From: Planctomycetaceae bacterium | Lineage (GTDB): Bacteria > Planctomycetota > Planctomycetia > Pirellulales > Pirellulaceae | NCBI GenBank assembly: GCA_012729315.1 | Contig: JAAYDI010000065.1 | Span: forward strand, 62,001 to 126,000 | Direction of reading: 5' to 3' | Length of the DNA stretch: 64,000 nucleotides | Shown: positions 54,092 to 62,513 of the stretch, one piece after another | Numbering within the stretch: the stretch's first letter is position 1 | Layout of the letters: the number at the start of each line of letters is the position of its first letter | Translations under genes and position numbers: made by a program | The notes under the pieces: model-generated | The model's input: the letters and a program-made list of their open reading frames with translations, nothing else | Told to the model about the DNA's origin: nothing | The model's database searches: none

Positions 54092-54120
54092 TTGGTGATC
54101 GAGCGAGCGTGTGCCATAAT
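54092..54120 (+). promoter_or_regulatory. Putative promoter before the DUF1570 gene
   Basis: TTGGTG (54092-54097) and CATAAT (54115-54120), spacer 17 bp; transcription near 54127. Confidence 0.4.
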
Positions 54121-54167
54121 CAGAGACAGATGGGGTGGGACAGGGCTGGAGAAGGGAGCGGCGATTG

Positions 54168-55331
54168 GTGCGGTTGAGTCCTCGAAGTATGGCAGTTCTG
54201 GTCGTGGCCGCGTGCCTCAGTGGCGGGTGGTCGGCCGCTCGCGTCGGCGCGCTCGAACACGTCACGGTGCGGCGGGACGGGGGCGACCAGGCGGTGGCCG
54301 GCCGCGTGCTGGTCGAGGCGCAGGACGGCGGCCTGCTGTTCCAGACACGCGACGGCGCGATATGGATCATCCAACCGGAGGAAGTGGTCGACCGCGGAAC
54401 GGACGAGACGCCGTTTGAAGCCTGGGGGCCCGATGCGGTCGCCCAGCAGTTGCTTGTCGAGTTCCCCAGCGGATTCAAAATCCATCGGACGGCCAACTAC
54501 GTGATCTGCTACAACACCTCGGACGTGTACGCCGAGTGGTGTGGCGGGCTGTATGAGCGGCTGTATCGGGGCTTCTGCAGCTACTGGAGAAACCGCGGCT
54601 TGACCCTCGAGAAACCGGAGTTTCCCCTCGTGGCGCTGGTGTTCAACGACAAGGAGTCCTACGCCAGTTACGCCTGCCGGGAGCTGGGCGAGGCATCCGG
54701 CTCGATCTTCGGCTACTACAGCCTGGAGACGAATCGCGTGACCATGTACGACCTGACAGGCGCCGACGGACTGCGGAGGGGACGGCGCGGGGGCAGCTCG
54801 GCCGCGCATATCAACCAGGTCCTGTCACAGCCGGCGGCGGAACGGACGGTGGCCACGATCGTCCATGAAGCGACACACCAACTGGCGTACAACACGGGAT
54901 TGCAGACCCGATTTGCGGGGAACCCGATGTGGGTCAGCGAAGGGATCGCGGTCTACTTCGAAACGCCCGATCTGGACAGCGCACGCGGCTGGCGCAACAT
55001 CGGCGCAGTCAACCGGGTGCATCTCCAGCGCTTCCGCAAGGCGCTCAGCCAGCGCCCTGCCGACGCCCTGCCGACGCTGCTGACCGACGACTCCCGCTTC
55101 CGGGATCCGCATACGGCACCCGACGCGTATGCCGGTGCCTGGGCGCTGACCTACTACCTGATGCGCGTCCGGCGGGAACAGTACGTGAGCTATCTGCAGG
55201 AAATGGCCCAGCTGCGCCCGCTGGCTGAACTGACGGCGGCGGAGCGGCTGGCTCAGTTCTGCCGCGCCTTCGGCGACGATCTCGAACGTCTGGACAGGGA
55301 CTTCGTGCGTTACATGCGGGAAGTGAAATAG
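54168..55331 (+). CDS. DUF1570 putative secreted zinc metalloprotease
   Basis: I use the GTG at 54168 (387 residues), with AAGGGAG upstream; an earlier GTG at 54135 lacks that. A signal peptide precedes GALEHVTVRR. The C-terminal half has HEATHQLAYN (HExxH-type, H-E-x-x-H) and VSEGIAVYFE, which would supply the third ligand, as in gluzincin-like DUF1570 proteins found mostly in planctomycetes. It should be an extracytoplasmic peptidase of unknown target. Confidence 0.85.
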   Translation: MRLSPRSMAVLVVAACLSGGWSAARVGALEHVTVRRDGGDQAVAGRVLVEAQDGGLLFQTRDGAIWIIQPEEVVDRGTDETPFEAWGPDAVAQQLLVEFPSGFKIHRTANYVICYNTSDVYAEWCGGLYERLYRGFCSYWRNRGLTLEKPEFPLVALVFNDKESYASYACRELGEASGSIFGYYSLETNRVTMYDLTGADGLRRGRRGGSSAAHINQVLSQPAAERTVATIVHEATHQLAYNTGLQTRFAGNPMWVSEGIAVYFETPDLDSARGWRNIGAVNRVHLQRFRKALSQRPADALPTLLTDDSRFRDPHTAPDAYAGAWALTYYLMRVRREQYVSYLQEMAQLRPLAELTAAERLAQFCRAFGDDLERLDRDFVRYMREVK

Positions 55332-55391
55332 CCCGGCCGGATCCACCGCTGGCCGCCGCGTGCGTTCGGCCGGCGGGCCGCGCCGGTGGTG

Positions 55392-55420
55392 ATGAAACGA
55401 ACCCGGACATCGCATACAAT
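55392..55420 (+). promoter_or_regulatory. Putative promoter before the 147-residue Tat protein
   Basis: ATGAAA (55392-55397) and TACAAT (55415-55420), spacer 17 bp; transcription near 55427, 45 nt before the GTG. Confidence 0.4.
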
Positions 55421-55471
55421 GTCTGACTCCATGGGGACCGTCTGCTCACTCTCACACGCAGAGGTGCTCAG

Positions 55472-55915
55472 GTGACGAGCCATTCTGATCTAACGTCCCG
55501 GAACAGTCTAACGTCTCTGAACAGGCGCACGTTCATTGCCGCCGCAGGCGCAGCCCTGACGCTTGGCCATTCAGCACGTCCAGCTGAAACCTCGGAAACC
55601 CCACCGGACCCCAAGGATCTCAGCCGGCACCTGCACCCCCGAGTTCGCATCTGTCGTAGTGAGCTTGCCCGGCAGGAAAACGCCTTCTGGGACTGGAAAT
55701 CTGCCGTTCGACAGATGGACTCGCTTCAGGATTTCGCAGAGAAGTACTACCAGCATAACGCAGGCGGCCAGAATGCAGGTGTAGCTGAATTTGACTTTTG
55801 CGAGGCGGTTGGTAAGGCTGCACAGCCGTTGTTGCCCTTCCCGCAGGGTGTGACGCGGCAGATGACAGCATTCAAGACAAAGGCGATGCGGCCGCCTCCG
55901 GTGCCGAAAAACTGA
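55472..55915 (+). CDS. Small Tat-signal protein, possibly a truncated remnant
   Basis: AGAGGTG lies five bases before a GTG at 55472; the frame gives 147 residues. It begins with SHSDLTSRNSLTSLN, encoded by two copies of an 18-bp repeat, then NRRTFIAAAGAALTLG, which is a twin-arginine-like signal. The mature part is short and hydrophilic with C in RICRSELARQ and EFDFCEAVGK. No family is recognised. Most Tat-exported planctomycete proteins are much longer, so it may be the remainder of a decayed gene or a genuine small exported protein. Confidence 0.5.
   Translation: MTSHSDLTSRNSLTSLNRRTFIAAAGAALTLGHSARPAETSETPPDPKDLSRHLHPRVRICRSELARQENAFWDWKSAVRQMDSLQDFAEKYYQHNAGGQNAGVAEFDFCEAVGKAAQPLLPFPQGVTRQMTAFKTKAMRPPPVPKN
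55491..55526 (+). repeat. 18-bp tandem repeat in the small Tat gene
   Basis: Two successive units close to TCTAACGTCCCGGAACAG, the second reading CTCTGAACAG at its end, encode the repeated N-L-T-S/S-L-T-S of the signal region. Confidence 0.75.
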
Positions 55916-56136
55916 TCTGGCAGGCGTTGTAGGAGAGCACGGAATCGCGGGACTTCTTGGCGGGAAGCGGAATGCGGCACTAGTTGTCACATGGTGCGGG
56001 ATCCGCGACAATAATACAGACTAGTGGTGAACCGCCGCAAGCTTGACGCCCGGCGGCCCTCCGCTGCCAGGTCGAAATGCCTTCCTGCCGCGACCCGCAC
56101 GAACGTATCATCCCTTTGCGCTTAAAGGAGTCCAAC

Positions 56137-57441
56137 ATGTCGGAAACCCGGTCTCGCACGACAACATCGCGTCGCACGTTCCTCACACAGACCACGGCCA
56201 CGGTGGTGGGGGGCACGCTGGCCGCGACGCTGGGCGGCGCCCGCATGGCACACGCCAGCGGCAGTGACATCTTGAAAGTTGGCCTGATCGGTTGCGGCGG
56301 CCGAGGTAACGGAGCGGCGGTCAACGCCATGAACGCCGAAGACAACGTCCGCTTGACGGCGTTGGCCGATCTGTTTCCAGACCGCGTGGAAGAGGCCAAG
56401 GAGGCGTTGAGTCAGGCGATTGGCGACAAGTATCAGGTGACCGATGACCGGTGCTTTGCCGGTTTCGACGCCTACCAGCAGTTGATTGACGCGGATGTCG
56501 ACGTGGTGTTGCTGGCGACTACGCCGCACTATCGGCCGCAGCACCTGCAGGCGGCGGTGGCGGCGGGCAAGCACGTGTTCTGCGAGAAGCCGGTGGCGGT
56601 GGACCCGGTCGGTGTGCGCAGCGTTCTGGCAACGTGTGAAGAGGCCGAGAAGAAAGGGCTCAGCATCGTTTCGGGGCTCTGCTGGCGATACGACCTGGGG
56701 GTGCGCGAGACGATCAATCGGATTCGCGACGGCGCCATCGGAGACATTGTGGCGATCCACGAGAACTATCTCACCGGTGCGCTCTGGTTTCGGGCCCGCA
56801 AACCGGAATGGTCGGAGATGGAGTATCAGAATCGCAACTGGTACAACCACACCTGGCTGTCGGGCGACCACATTGTGGAGCAGTTCGTGCACAGTCTCGA
56901 CAAGGCCATGTGGCTGATGGGGGACCAGCCCCCGCAACGCGGCTTCGGTCTGGGGGGGCGGCAGGTGCGTGTCCAGCCGGAGTACGGCAATATCTACGAC
57001 CACTTCGCCAACTGCTTCGAGTGGGAGAACGGAGTCAAGGTGTATGCCTACACGCGGCAGATGGCACACTGCGACAACGACGTGGAAGACTACGTCTACG
57101 GCACGAAGGGGCGTGCGCAGGTGCTGGTCAACCAACAGCAGGGGTTGATCAACGGCGAGCCGGTGTTCAAGGGGAAGAAGCCGAGCATGTATGACTACGA
57201 ACACAAGGAGTTGTTCGCGTCGATCCGTTCCGGCAAGCCGATCAACGACGGCCGTTTCATGGCGTTGAGCACCATGCTGGGTATTCTGGGCCGCGAGGCC
57301 TGCTACACCGGCAAGACGATCGAATGGGACGCGCTGTTCAATTCGGACATGCGGCTCGGTCCGACGACGTACGAATGGGGTGATGTGCCGAGCGAATCGG
57401 TGGCGACGCCCGGCGTCACGACGTTCCCGCGCGGCGCATAG
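56137..57441 (+). CDS. Tat-exported Gfo/Idh/MocA family oxidoreductase
   Basis: AAAGGAG at 56124-56130 supports the ATG at 56137 (434 residues). The twin-arginine signal reads TSRRTFLTQ with an alanine-rich core. The Rossmann motif is VGLIGCGGRGNG, and the catalytic EKP is intact (HVFCEKPVAVD), unlike the oxidoreductase at 8.2-9.4 kb. The WLSGDHIVEQFVH segment is typical of the C-terminal domain. It probably oxidises a sugar or glycoside outside the cytoplasmic membrane. A strong hairpin follows the stop. Confidence 0.93.
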   Translation: MSETRSRTTTSRRTFLTQTTATVVGGTLAATLGGARMAHASGSDILKVGLIGCGGRGNGAAVNAMNAEDNVRLTALADLFPDRVEEAKEALSQAIGDKYQVTDDRCFAGFDAYQQLIDADVDVVLLATTPHYRPQHLQAAVAAGKHVFCEKPVAVDPVGVRSVLATCEEAEKKGLSIVSGLCWRYDLGVRETINRIRDGAIGDIVAIHENYLTGALWFRARKPEWSEMEYQNRNWYNHTWLSGDHIVEQFVHSLDKAMWLMGDQPPQRGFGLGGRQVRVQPEYGNIYDHFANCFEWENGVKVYAYTRQMAHCDNDVEDYVYGTKGRAQVLVNQQQGLINGEPVFKGKKPSMYDYEHKELFASIRSGKPINDGRFMALSTMLGILGREACYTGKTIEWDALFNSDMRLGPTTYEWGDVPSESVATPGVTTFPRGA

Positions 57442-57471
57442 CGGGTGCGGGCAGACAGGGAGTCAAGCCTG

Positions 57472-57497
57472 GGGTGGCACGCATCCGCGTGCCACCC
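57472..57497. terminator. Bidirectional terminator hairpin
   Basis: GGGTGGCACGC (57472-57482) pairs perfectly with GCGTGCCACCC (57487-57497) over ATCC. It lies between the converging ends of the Gfo/Idh gene (57441) and dnaA (57547), where one hairpin would serve both. No long T tract is seen on either side. Confidence 0.65.
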
Positions 57498-57546
57498 GGC
57501 GCGGCGTCGGGAAGCGCTCGCCGGCGGGCGTCCGTCCCCGGGAGGC

Positions 57547-58929
57547 TCATCCCGCGCGGATCTGCGATTCGACGCGGCGAATCGCTTCGCCGATCTCACA
57601 GTGGCCATGGGCCAGGCGGATCGCCTCCCGCCGGTCCATCCAGCGCTGTACCTGTTTCTGGGCCGAGATAACGGTGCTGTGGCTGCGGCGTCCGAAGTAG
57701 GCGCCGATCTCCACGTACGCGGCGCGGGTGTACTGGCGTGCCAGCCACATGGCCAGCGCCCGCGGCTGGCTCACGGCGCGCCCCTTGCTGGATGACTGCA
57801 GGCTGTTGGGGTCGAGCCCGAACACGTCGCACACGGCGCGGTCGATGTCGGGAAGCTGCACGACGCGCGCGGTGGCCTGGAACATGTCCAGCAGCGCCGA
57901 CTGGGCCAGTTCCAGATCGATGGGCCGCTGGAACGCGCGGCTCGAAGCCTCCAGCCGATGGATCGCGCCCGCCAGGTTCCGCGCATCGCCGTCCAACCGA
58001 TCGACGATCAGGGTGCGGACGTCTTCGGGCAGGGAGACCTGCAGGCGGCCCGACAGTTGGTCGAGAATACCCAGCCGTGTGGCGCGATCGGCCGGCTCGA
58101 TGCCGCACACCAGCCCGCCGGAGAATCGCGCAGTGAGCACCGAGCCGAATTTGGCCAGGGACGCCGGCGCGCGATCGGCTGCCAGTACCAGCTGACGATG
58201 CCCCCGCAACAAGGCGTCCACCGTGTTCTGCAGCTCGACCAGCGTCGCGCGCTTGCCCAGAAAGAACTGCACGTCGTCGATCAGCAACAGGTCCATGTGC
58301 CGATACTTGTGGCGGAAACTCGGCAGCCCGCTGCCACGCAGCGCTTCGAGGAACATCGACGTGAACTGCTCGGCCGTCAAGTACAACACGCGACGCGCTT
58401 GCCCCGCGCCGCGCACCGCTGACCAGATCCCTTCCAGCAGATGCGTCTTGCCGCAGCCGGGCGGCCCGTACAGAAACAGCGGTGATACCTCGCCCGGACG
58501 CTCGGCAATCATCTGCGCAGCCGTATAGGCGACACGGTTGTTGCGGCCCACCACGTAATCGTTCAGGTGGGCGAAACGCCGCGGAGCCGGACGCGGCACC
58601 GCCCCGTCTGACGCGGCGACCTCGGTCTCGCACCGGCTGTCGGCGGCAACCACCTCCGGCTGCTGCCGCTCGCGCAACGCCGGGTCGACGGCAAACTCCA
58701 CCCGCACCGGGCCGGCGACCAGCGAACGGCAGGCCGTCTGTAGCTCGTCGCGGAACAGCCTGCGCAGCCGGTCGATCGTGAACTGATCGGCGGCGGACAC
58801 CCGCAACGACCCGCCGATCAGACGCAGTTGGACACTATCGCCGAACCAGAGGTCAAATCGTTCTCGGCCGACTTCACCAGCCACCGCTTCCCGCAGGGCC
58901 GAGTCGATGTCCCTATCGTCGTTCGTCAC
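57547..58929 (-). CDS. dnaA: Chromosomal replication initiator DnaA
   Basis: The 460-residue protein has domain I, an AAA+ domain with Walker A LYGPPGCGKTHL (155-162 for the P-loop) and Walker B LLLIDDVQFF, sensor RFSGGLVCGI, and a helix-turn-helix domain IV. The DnaA signature there reads YFGRRSHSTVISAQKQV; the near-invariant Asp of GGRDHSTV is Ser. Asp contacts the DnaA box in E. coli, so this change may alter recognition. It is flanked by a Gfo/Idh gene and a GNAT gene, not by dnaN or gyrB. No DnaA box matches TTATCCACA nearby. Confidence 0.93.
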   Translation of the reverse strand: MTNDDRDIDSALREAVAGEVGRERFDLWFGDSVQLRLIGGSLRVSAADQFTIDRLRRLFRDELQTACRSLVAGPVRVEFAVDPALRERQQPEVVAADSRCETEVAASDGAVPRPAPRRFAHLNDYVVGRNNRVAYTAAQMIAERPGEVSPLFLYGPPGCGKTHLLEGIWSAVRGAGQARRVLYLTAEQFTSMFLEALRGSGLPSFRHKYRHMDLLLIDDVQFFLGKRATLVELQNTVDALLRGHRQLVLAADRAPASLAKFGSVLTARFSGGLVCGIEPADRATRLGILDQLSGRLQVSLPEDVRTLIVDRLDGDARNLAGAIHRLEASSRAFQRPIDLELAQSALLDMFQATARVVQLPDIDRAVCDVFGLDPNSLQSSSKGRAVSQPRALAMWLARQYTRAAYVEIGAYFGRRSHSTVISAQKQVQRWMDRREAIRLAHGHCEIGEAIRRVESQIRAG

Positions 58930-59307
58930 GTCCTACCGCATCCTCTGCGCAAACCACCAGCGCCACAAAAACACACGCAGTTCGTGCCCGGAAGTCCATT
59001 CGCCAGATCGGCGTGGACTGGTGGCTGCCGGCTTGAGCAGCCTAATCCATAATTTTGGTAAAGTCGTACGTCCTATTAATTTAGGATCGACGACGAAGCA
59101 CCCAGTAAGGTTCCGTGGCAGCCGATTGTACGCGTGCTAGCAGCGGTGTAAAGAAGGGACCACCAACTTTTCTGCCAGGTGGGAAATCGGCCGCCAAAAC
59201 CGCTGGAAACATCGCCACATCCGGTATCGGGCAGCCGCGTCGCGCGCGGGTGGCTGGTCGTGGAAAACGTGTTGGTGCTGCCGATGCCTGGGCCGGGGTG
59301 GCGACTG
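58930..59307. other. Spacer upstream of dnaA with an AT-rich patch
   Basis: No gene is seen. About 59040-59090 is AT-rich (AATCCATAATTTTGG; TCCTATTAATTTAGG) in an otherwise GC-rich context, so it could hold the dnaA promoter. I found no TTATCCACA-like box, so calling it an origin is not justified. Confidence 0.5.
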
Positions 59308-60225
59308 CTACGTGCGGGCCTGCATGTTGCGCACGTACACGCAGCGTCGATCCCAGTGGTCGAAGCCGGCGAACGCGTAGACTCCCTGGGCGGGCCAGTT
59401 GTTCTGATCGACCGCCAGCACCATGCGTTGGCGGGGAGCTTGCGCGACCAGCCACTGAGCGTACCGGGTGATCTGCCCGCCCCAACCATGTCCGCGTTGT
59501 TCGGGTACGACCCCCATGTACATCAGTTCCGCCTGATCGTGATCCGGGTGATCGGCCAACAGGACGCAGCCCACGTCGCGTCCGGCGTGCTGCGCGAAAA
59601 GCCACCATTCCGGCCGATATTCGCCGGTTTCGCGATAGCCGGCCAGCACGTCATGCATGGCGCGCATGCCATCGAGTTCCGTGCAGTCGAGTGATTTGAC
59701 ATAGGTGCGTTCAATGAGCTGGCTCAACCGCGTTTCGTCAGCCGGTGTGAACGGCTGGAACTGCAGGTCGCTCTGCGGGCGGAGCCGGGGGAAGGACTCG
59801 TGCGCCGCGACCAGATAGTCGAGATCGGTCAGGTGCTGGTATCCGGCGCGCACCAGTCGCACGACATCGGCCACGGCGCGCACGGGCAACACGGCCTGCG
59901 CCAGGGCCACCTGTGCGGACCGCAGATAGTCATCCACCGCCAGTTGCAGGCGGGTCGCAGTGTCCTCCGGCTCACCAGGGCTGAGTACGGCGGGCCAACA
60001 AAACGCGCTGCGGCCTGGCACAACCTGCCCCCAGGCAGCCCCCACCAACCGCTCCGCACGCCGCGCCAGATATAGCCCCTGCACGTCCATATTTCCTGCG
60101 GCTGCGGCAGCCAGGATGCGGTGCGCACGCGTTCGGCCGATGCGCAGCATCTCCAGTGCTTCGACTCGCCGCCCTGTCGGAGCACTTTCGACAGTCACAT
60201 CCTGTGTCAGCGGTAGATTCGGCAT
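59308..60225 (-). CDS. GNAT-family N-acetyltransferase
   Basis: The ATG at 60225 gives 305 residues. The C-terminal half is a GNAT fold with acetyl-CoA motif GVVPEQRGHGWGGQI and the closing YAFAGFDHWDRRCVYVR. The N-terminal half looks like a second, degenerate GNAT-like lobe, an arrangement seen in mycothiol synthase-like enzymes; substrate unknown. It starts upstream at a shared divergent promoter region with the PDZ gene. Confidence 0.85.
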   Translation of the reverse strand: MPNLPLTQDVTVESAPTGRRVEALEMLRIGRTRAHRILAAAAAGNMDVQGLYLARRAERLVGAAWGQVVPGRSAFCWPAVLSPGEPEDTATRLQLAVDDYLRSAQVALAQAVLPVRAVADVVRLVRAGYQHLTDLDYLVAAHESFPRLRPQSDLQFQPFTPADETRLSQLIERTYVKSLDCTELDGMRAMHDVLAGYRETGEYRPEWWLFAQHAGRDVGCVLLADHPDHDQAELMYMGVVPEQRGHGWGGQITRYAQWLVAQAPRQRMVLAVDQNNWPAQGVYAFAGFDHWDRRCVYVRNMQART

Positions 60226-60234
60226 GACACGACC

Positions 60235-60264
60235 AGCATAAACAATTCGGCGCGCTTTCTCCAA
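60235..60264 (-). promoter_or_regulatory. Putative promoter of the GNAT gene
   Basis: On the minus strand TTGGAG (60264-60259) and TATGCT (60240-60235), spacer 18 bp; transcription near 60229, so an almost leaderless message for the ATG at 60225. Confidence 0.35.
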
Positions 60265-60318
60265 GACCGGCGGCGTGAATTGGAGAAGTCGGGCATTCGG
60301 GTACAACGAGGGCGCCGG

Positions 60319-60324
60319 TATAAT
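60319..60324 (+). promoter_or_regulatory. Consensus -10 (TATAAT) of the PDZ gene
   Basis: A perfect TATAAT at 60319-60324; the -35 is weak (TTCGGG, 17 bp upstream). Transcription from about 60331 gives a leader of 100 nt with a hairpin CAGACGC/GCGTCTG (60356-60362 and 60379-60385). Confidence 0.5.
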
Positions 60325-60430
60325 GATGGCGCCCAGGTTGTTCGGGCCCGACCCCCAGACGCGGGCGGATCGGATTGGGCGTCTGTGACGTGGTCGCGCG
60401 TCGGCCATGCGAAAGGTGAGGCTTTCAACG

Positions 60431-61324
60431 ATGAATGTGCGGCAATGTGCGGGTGCGTTCCTGATGACACTGGCTGGGATGAGTATCTCGGCGGTCTGGG
60501 GACAAAATGCGGTCGAGCGACTGGAGGATCCAGTGGCCGAACTGCCGGAACCGGCCCAGCTGGACGCGGCACCATCGATCGTTGTCGAAGCAGCGCGGCC
60601 CGGTCTGGGAATCTCGGTGGACGATGTGTCGGATCTCACGCGCCGGCGTTTCGCCGTGACCGTGCCCACTGGTGCCGTGATCACGCGGATTCGTGCCGGA
60701 TCGCCGGCGGCTCGCGCAGGACTGCCGCTGGGCGGCGTGATTGTCTCGGTCAACGGCAAACGCATTGGTTCGGCCGATGACCTGGTGCGTTTCATTCAGG
60801 TCTTTCGTCCGGGGGACGAGATTGAACTGACCTATTTCGAGGGGGATCGGATCGGCCGCAAGAAGCTGCGTCTGGCCCCGATGGATCCGGTCACGGTGCC
60901 GGCGCCGGCCGCGTCCCAGCCGAACGCGGCGGCGGGCCGGAGCGACCCGCCGCTGCAGTTGGGTCGTCGCCGGCAGGGAACGAAGCCCCGCCCAGTGCTT
61001 GATGCGCTGGAACGCACGCTGGACGCAGTCCTGCCGCCGGTCGACCCGGCAGGCGGGGCCGATTCTGCGGCACAGGTGCCGCCACCGCCTGAATTTGCGC
61101 CCGCTGCGGTGGACCCGGCGGTTGATGAGATGCCGCCCCCGCCGCCACCGGTCCCGCCGGCCGCGGGCGGCCAGCGGAGCGTCCTGGTGCCCGACCGCGG
61201 CGCAACGCCGCTCAGTCCGGCCGACGAGCTGGCGGCGCTGCGCCGCCAGGCGGAGTTGCTCAAACAGCAACTCGATCAGATCCAACGCCGCATCGAGGAA
61301 CTGGAACAGACGAAACGCCGGTAA
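60431..61324 (+). CDS. Secreted PDZ-domain protein
   Basis: The ATG at 60431 (297 residues) follows AAAGGTGAGG by about 11 bp; an ATG at 60407 is an alternative. A signal peptide ends near AVWGQNAV. A PDZ domain lies at about 50-145 (PTGAVITRIRAGSPAARAGL, LGGVIVSVNGKRIGSADDLV), then a Pro-rich stretch (PPPPPP) and a C-terminal coiled coil (LAALRRQAELLKQQLDQIQ). No protease domain is attached, so it is likely an envelope scaffold that binds C-terminal peptides. Confidence 0.85.
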   Translation: MNVRQCAGAFLMTLAGMSISAVWGQNAVERLEDPVAELPEPAQLDAAPSIVVEAARPGLGISVDDVSDLTRRRFAVTVPTGAVITRIRAGSPAARAGLPLGGVIVSVNGKRIGSADDLVRFIQVFRPGDEIELTYFEGDRIGRKKLRLAPMDPVTVPAPAASQPNAAAGRSDPPLQLGRRRQGTKPRPVLDALERTLDAVLPPVDPAGGADSAAQVPPPPEFAPAAVDPAVDEMPPPPPPVPPAAGGQRSVLVPDRGATPLSPADELAALRRQAELLKQQLDQIQRRIEELEQTKRR

Positions 61325-61328
61325 CGCC

Positions 61329-62216
61329 TCAGGCCCGGTGCGCCCCGGCCACGAGTTCCTCAAATGCACGCCGCTGTTCCTGTAACGCGGCGACAGGATC
61401 TGCCGGTTGCCCGTGGCACTCGAGCAGAATCCAGCCGCTGTAGCCGGCCTGGACGAGCAGGCGCATGAGGTCCGCGTAGGGATAGTCTGTCAGCGTCAAC
61501 TCGCGGACGTGGGTGGTGTCTGCCAGGCGGTCCTGGACCAGGCGGAAGTTGTGCTCGAGCCCCTCCCCTTTCAGGTCGGCGTCGTTGCAGTTCCAGCACA
61601 CACCCACGTTCGGGTGCGTGGCGACGTCCATGATCGCTTTGATGTGGGGCAGCTCGGAGGTGCCCGGCCCGTGTACTTCCAGCCGGATACGTTGGCCATA
61701 GTCGGCGCCGAAAGCGGCCACTTCGTTCAGCGCTGTGCCAATCTGCTCCAGCGTGCGCTGGTGCGGCACGTCTTTCACGAACGAGTTCGGCTTGACCTTC
61801 ACGCCGCTGCCTCCGCAATCGTGCATGAGCCGGATGTAGGCTTTGGTCAGTTCGATGTTTCTCCGGAGCTCGGCCGGGTCATTGCTGTGATACTCGGCGT
61901 TGGATCCATAACCGACCAGTGTGACCGGGCTGTCCGCGAACCGCTGGCGTACCTCGGCACGCTGGGCAGGTGACAACGACGGTTCCACACCGTGCTTGTG
62001 CTCCGTCCGCAGTTCCACGCCCGGTACCGCGGCGGCCGCACAGTTGGCCAGCAGCGTGGCGAGGTCCCAGTCCTGTCCCCACAAGTACGTGACCAGCCCC
62101 AACCGCATGTCGGCCGTGCCGGCCGTGGCGGCACTGGTCGGGGAGACGCGGAGTGCGGGGAGCGATGCGGTGGCCGCGGCAGCGGCGGCCAGAAAACGGC
62201 GGCGGGTCAGAGGCAT
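61329..62216 (-). CDS. Tat-exported sugar phosphate isomerase/epimerase-like TIM barrel
   Basis: The ATG at 62216 gives 295 residues. TRRRFLAAAAAATASLPALR is a twin-arginine signal. The barrel has the xylose isomerase-like order with VELRTEHKHGVE, KVKPNSF, RLEVHGPGTSE, VGVCWNCNDAD and ILLECHGQPADPVAAL, supplying likely metal ligands (E, D, H, E). Such exported enzymes in planctomycetes go with Gfo/Idh oxidoreductases in sugar handling. Its 3' end faces that of the PDZ gene with four bases between. Confidence 0.88.
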   Translation of the reverse strand: MPLTRRRFLAAAAAATASLPALRVSPTSAATAGTADMRLGLVTYLWGQDWDLATLLANCAAAAVPGVELRTEHKHGVEPSLSPAQRAEVRQRFADSPVTLVGYGSNAEYHSNDPAELRRNIELTKAYIRLMHDCGGSGVKVKPNSFVKDVPHQRTLEQIGTALNEVAAFGADYGQRIRLEVHGPGTSELPHIKAIMDVATHPNVGVCWNCNDADLKGEGLEHNFRLVQDRLADTTHVRELTLTDYPYADLMRLLVQAGYSGWILLECHGQPADPVAALQEQRRAFEELVAGAHRA

Positions 62217-62225
62217 GGTGAGTTC

Positions 62226-62247
62226 CTTGTGTCGAACTTGTGTCGAA
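62226..62247. repeat. 11-bp tandem repeat, two copies
   Basis: CTTGTGTCGAA is repeated exactly (62226-62236 and 62237-62247) just upstream of the start of the Tat isomerase-like gene. Confidence 0.9.
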
Positions 62248-62374
62248 GTGGGGGAGCCGCAAAGAGTTTGTCGTATGTACGGGTCGCGACATCTCCGGCG
62301 CCGCACGTCTCGCCGCACAACGCAGGCACTGAGCGGCCACGCCCGCGGCGTCGGAAATGTGTCCACGGCACCAT

Positions 62375-62402
62375 TTTACACGCTCTCGCATCGCGGTATA
62401 CT
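62375..62402 (+). promoter_or_regulatory. Promoter of the NCS1 permease gene
   Basis: TTTACA (62375-62380) and TATACT (62397-62402) with a 16-bp spacer. Transcription from about 62409 leaves a 105-nt leader with the stem GCTGAC/GTCAGC (near 62433-62452) and the palindrome ACTCCGCGGAGT close to the Shine-Dalgarno. Confidence 0.5.
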
Positions 62403-62513
62403 CAAGTTCCGCCTGTACTAGCAGACATTGTGCTGACGAACACGTGTCAGCCAGCCGTTTTCTACATTCCGCTTTGGCCGTGACTCCGCGGAGTTGCGTA
62501 GGGAGGGACTTGT

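Noticed and set aside
58930-59307. oriC next to dnaA
   Set aside because: An AT-rich patch exists, but no DnaA-box-like sequence was found and the flanking genes are not the usual dnaN/gyrB.
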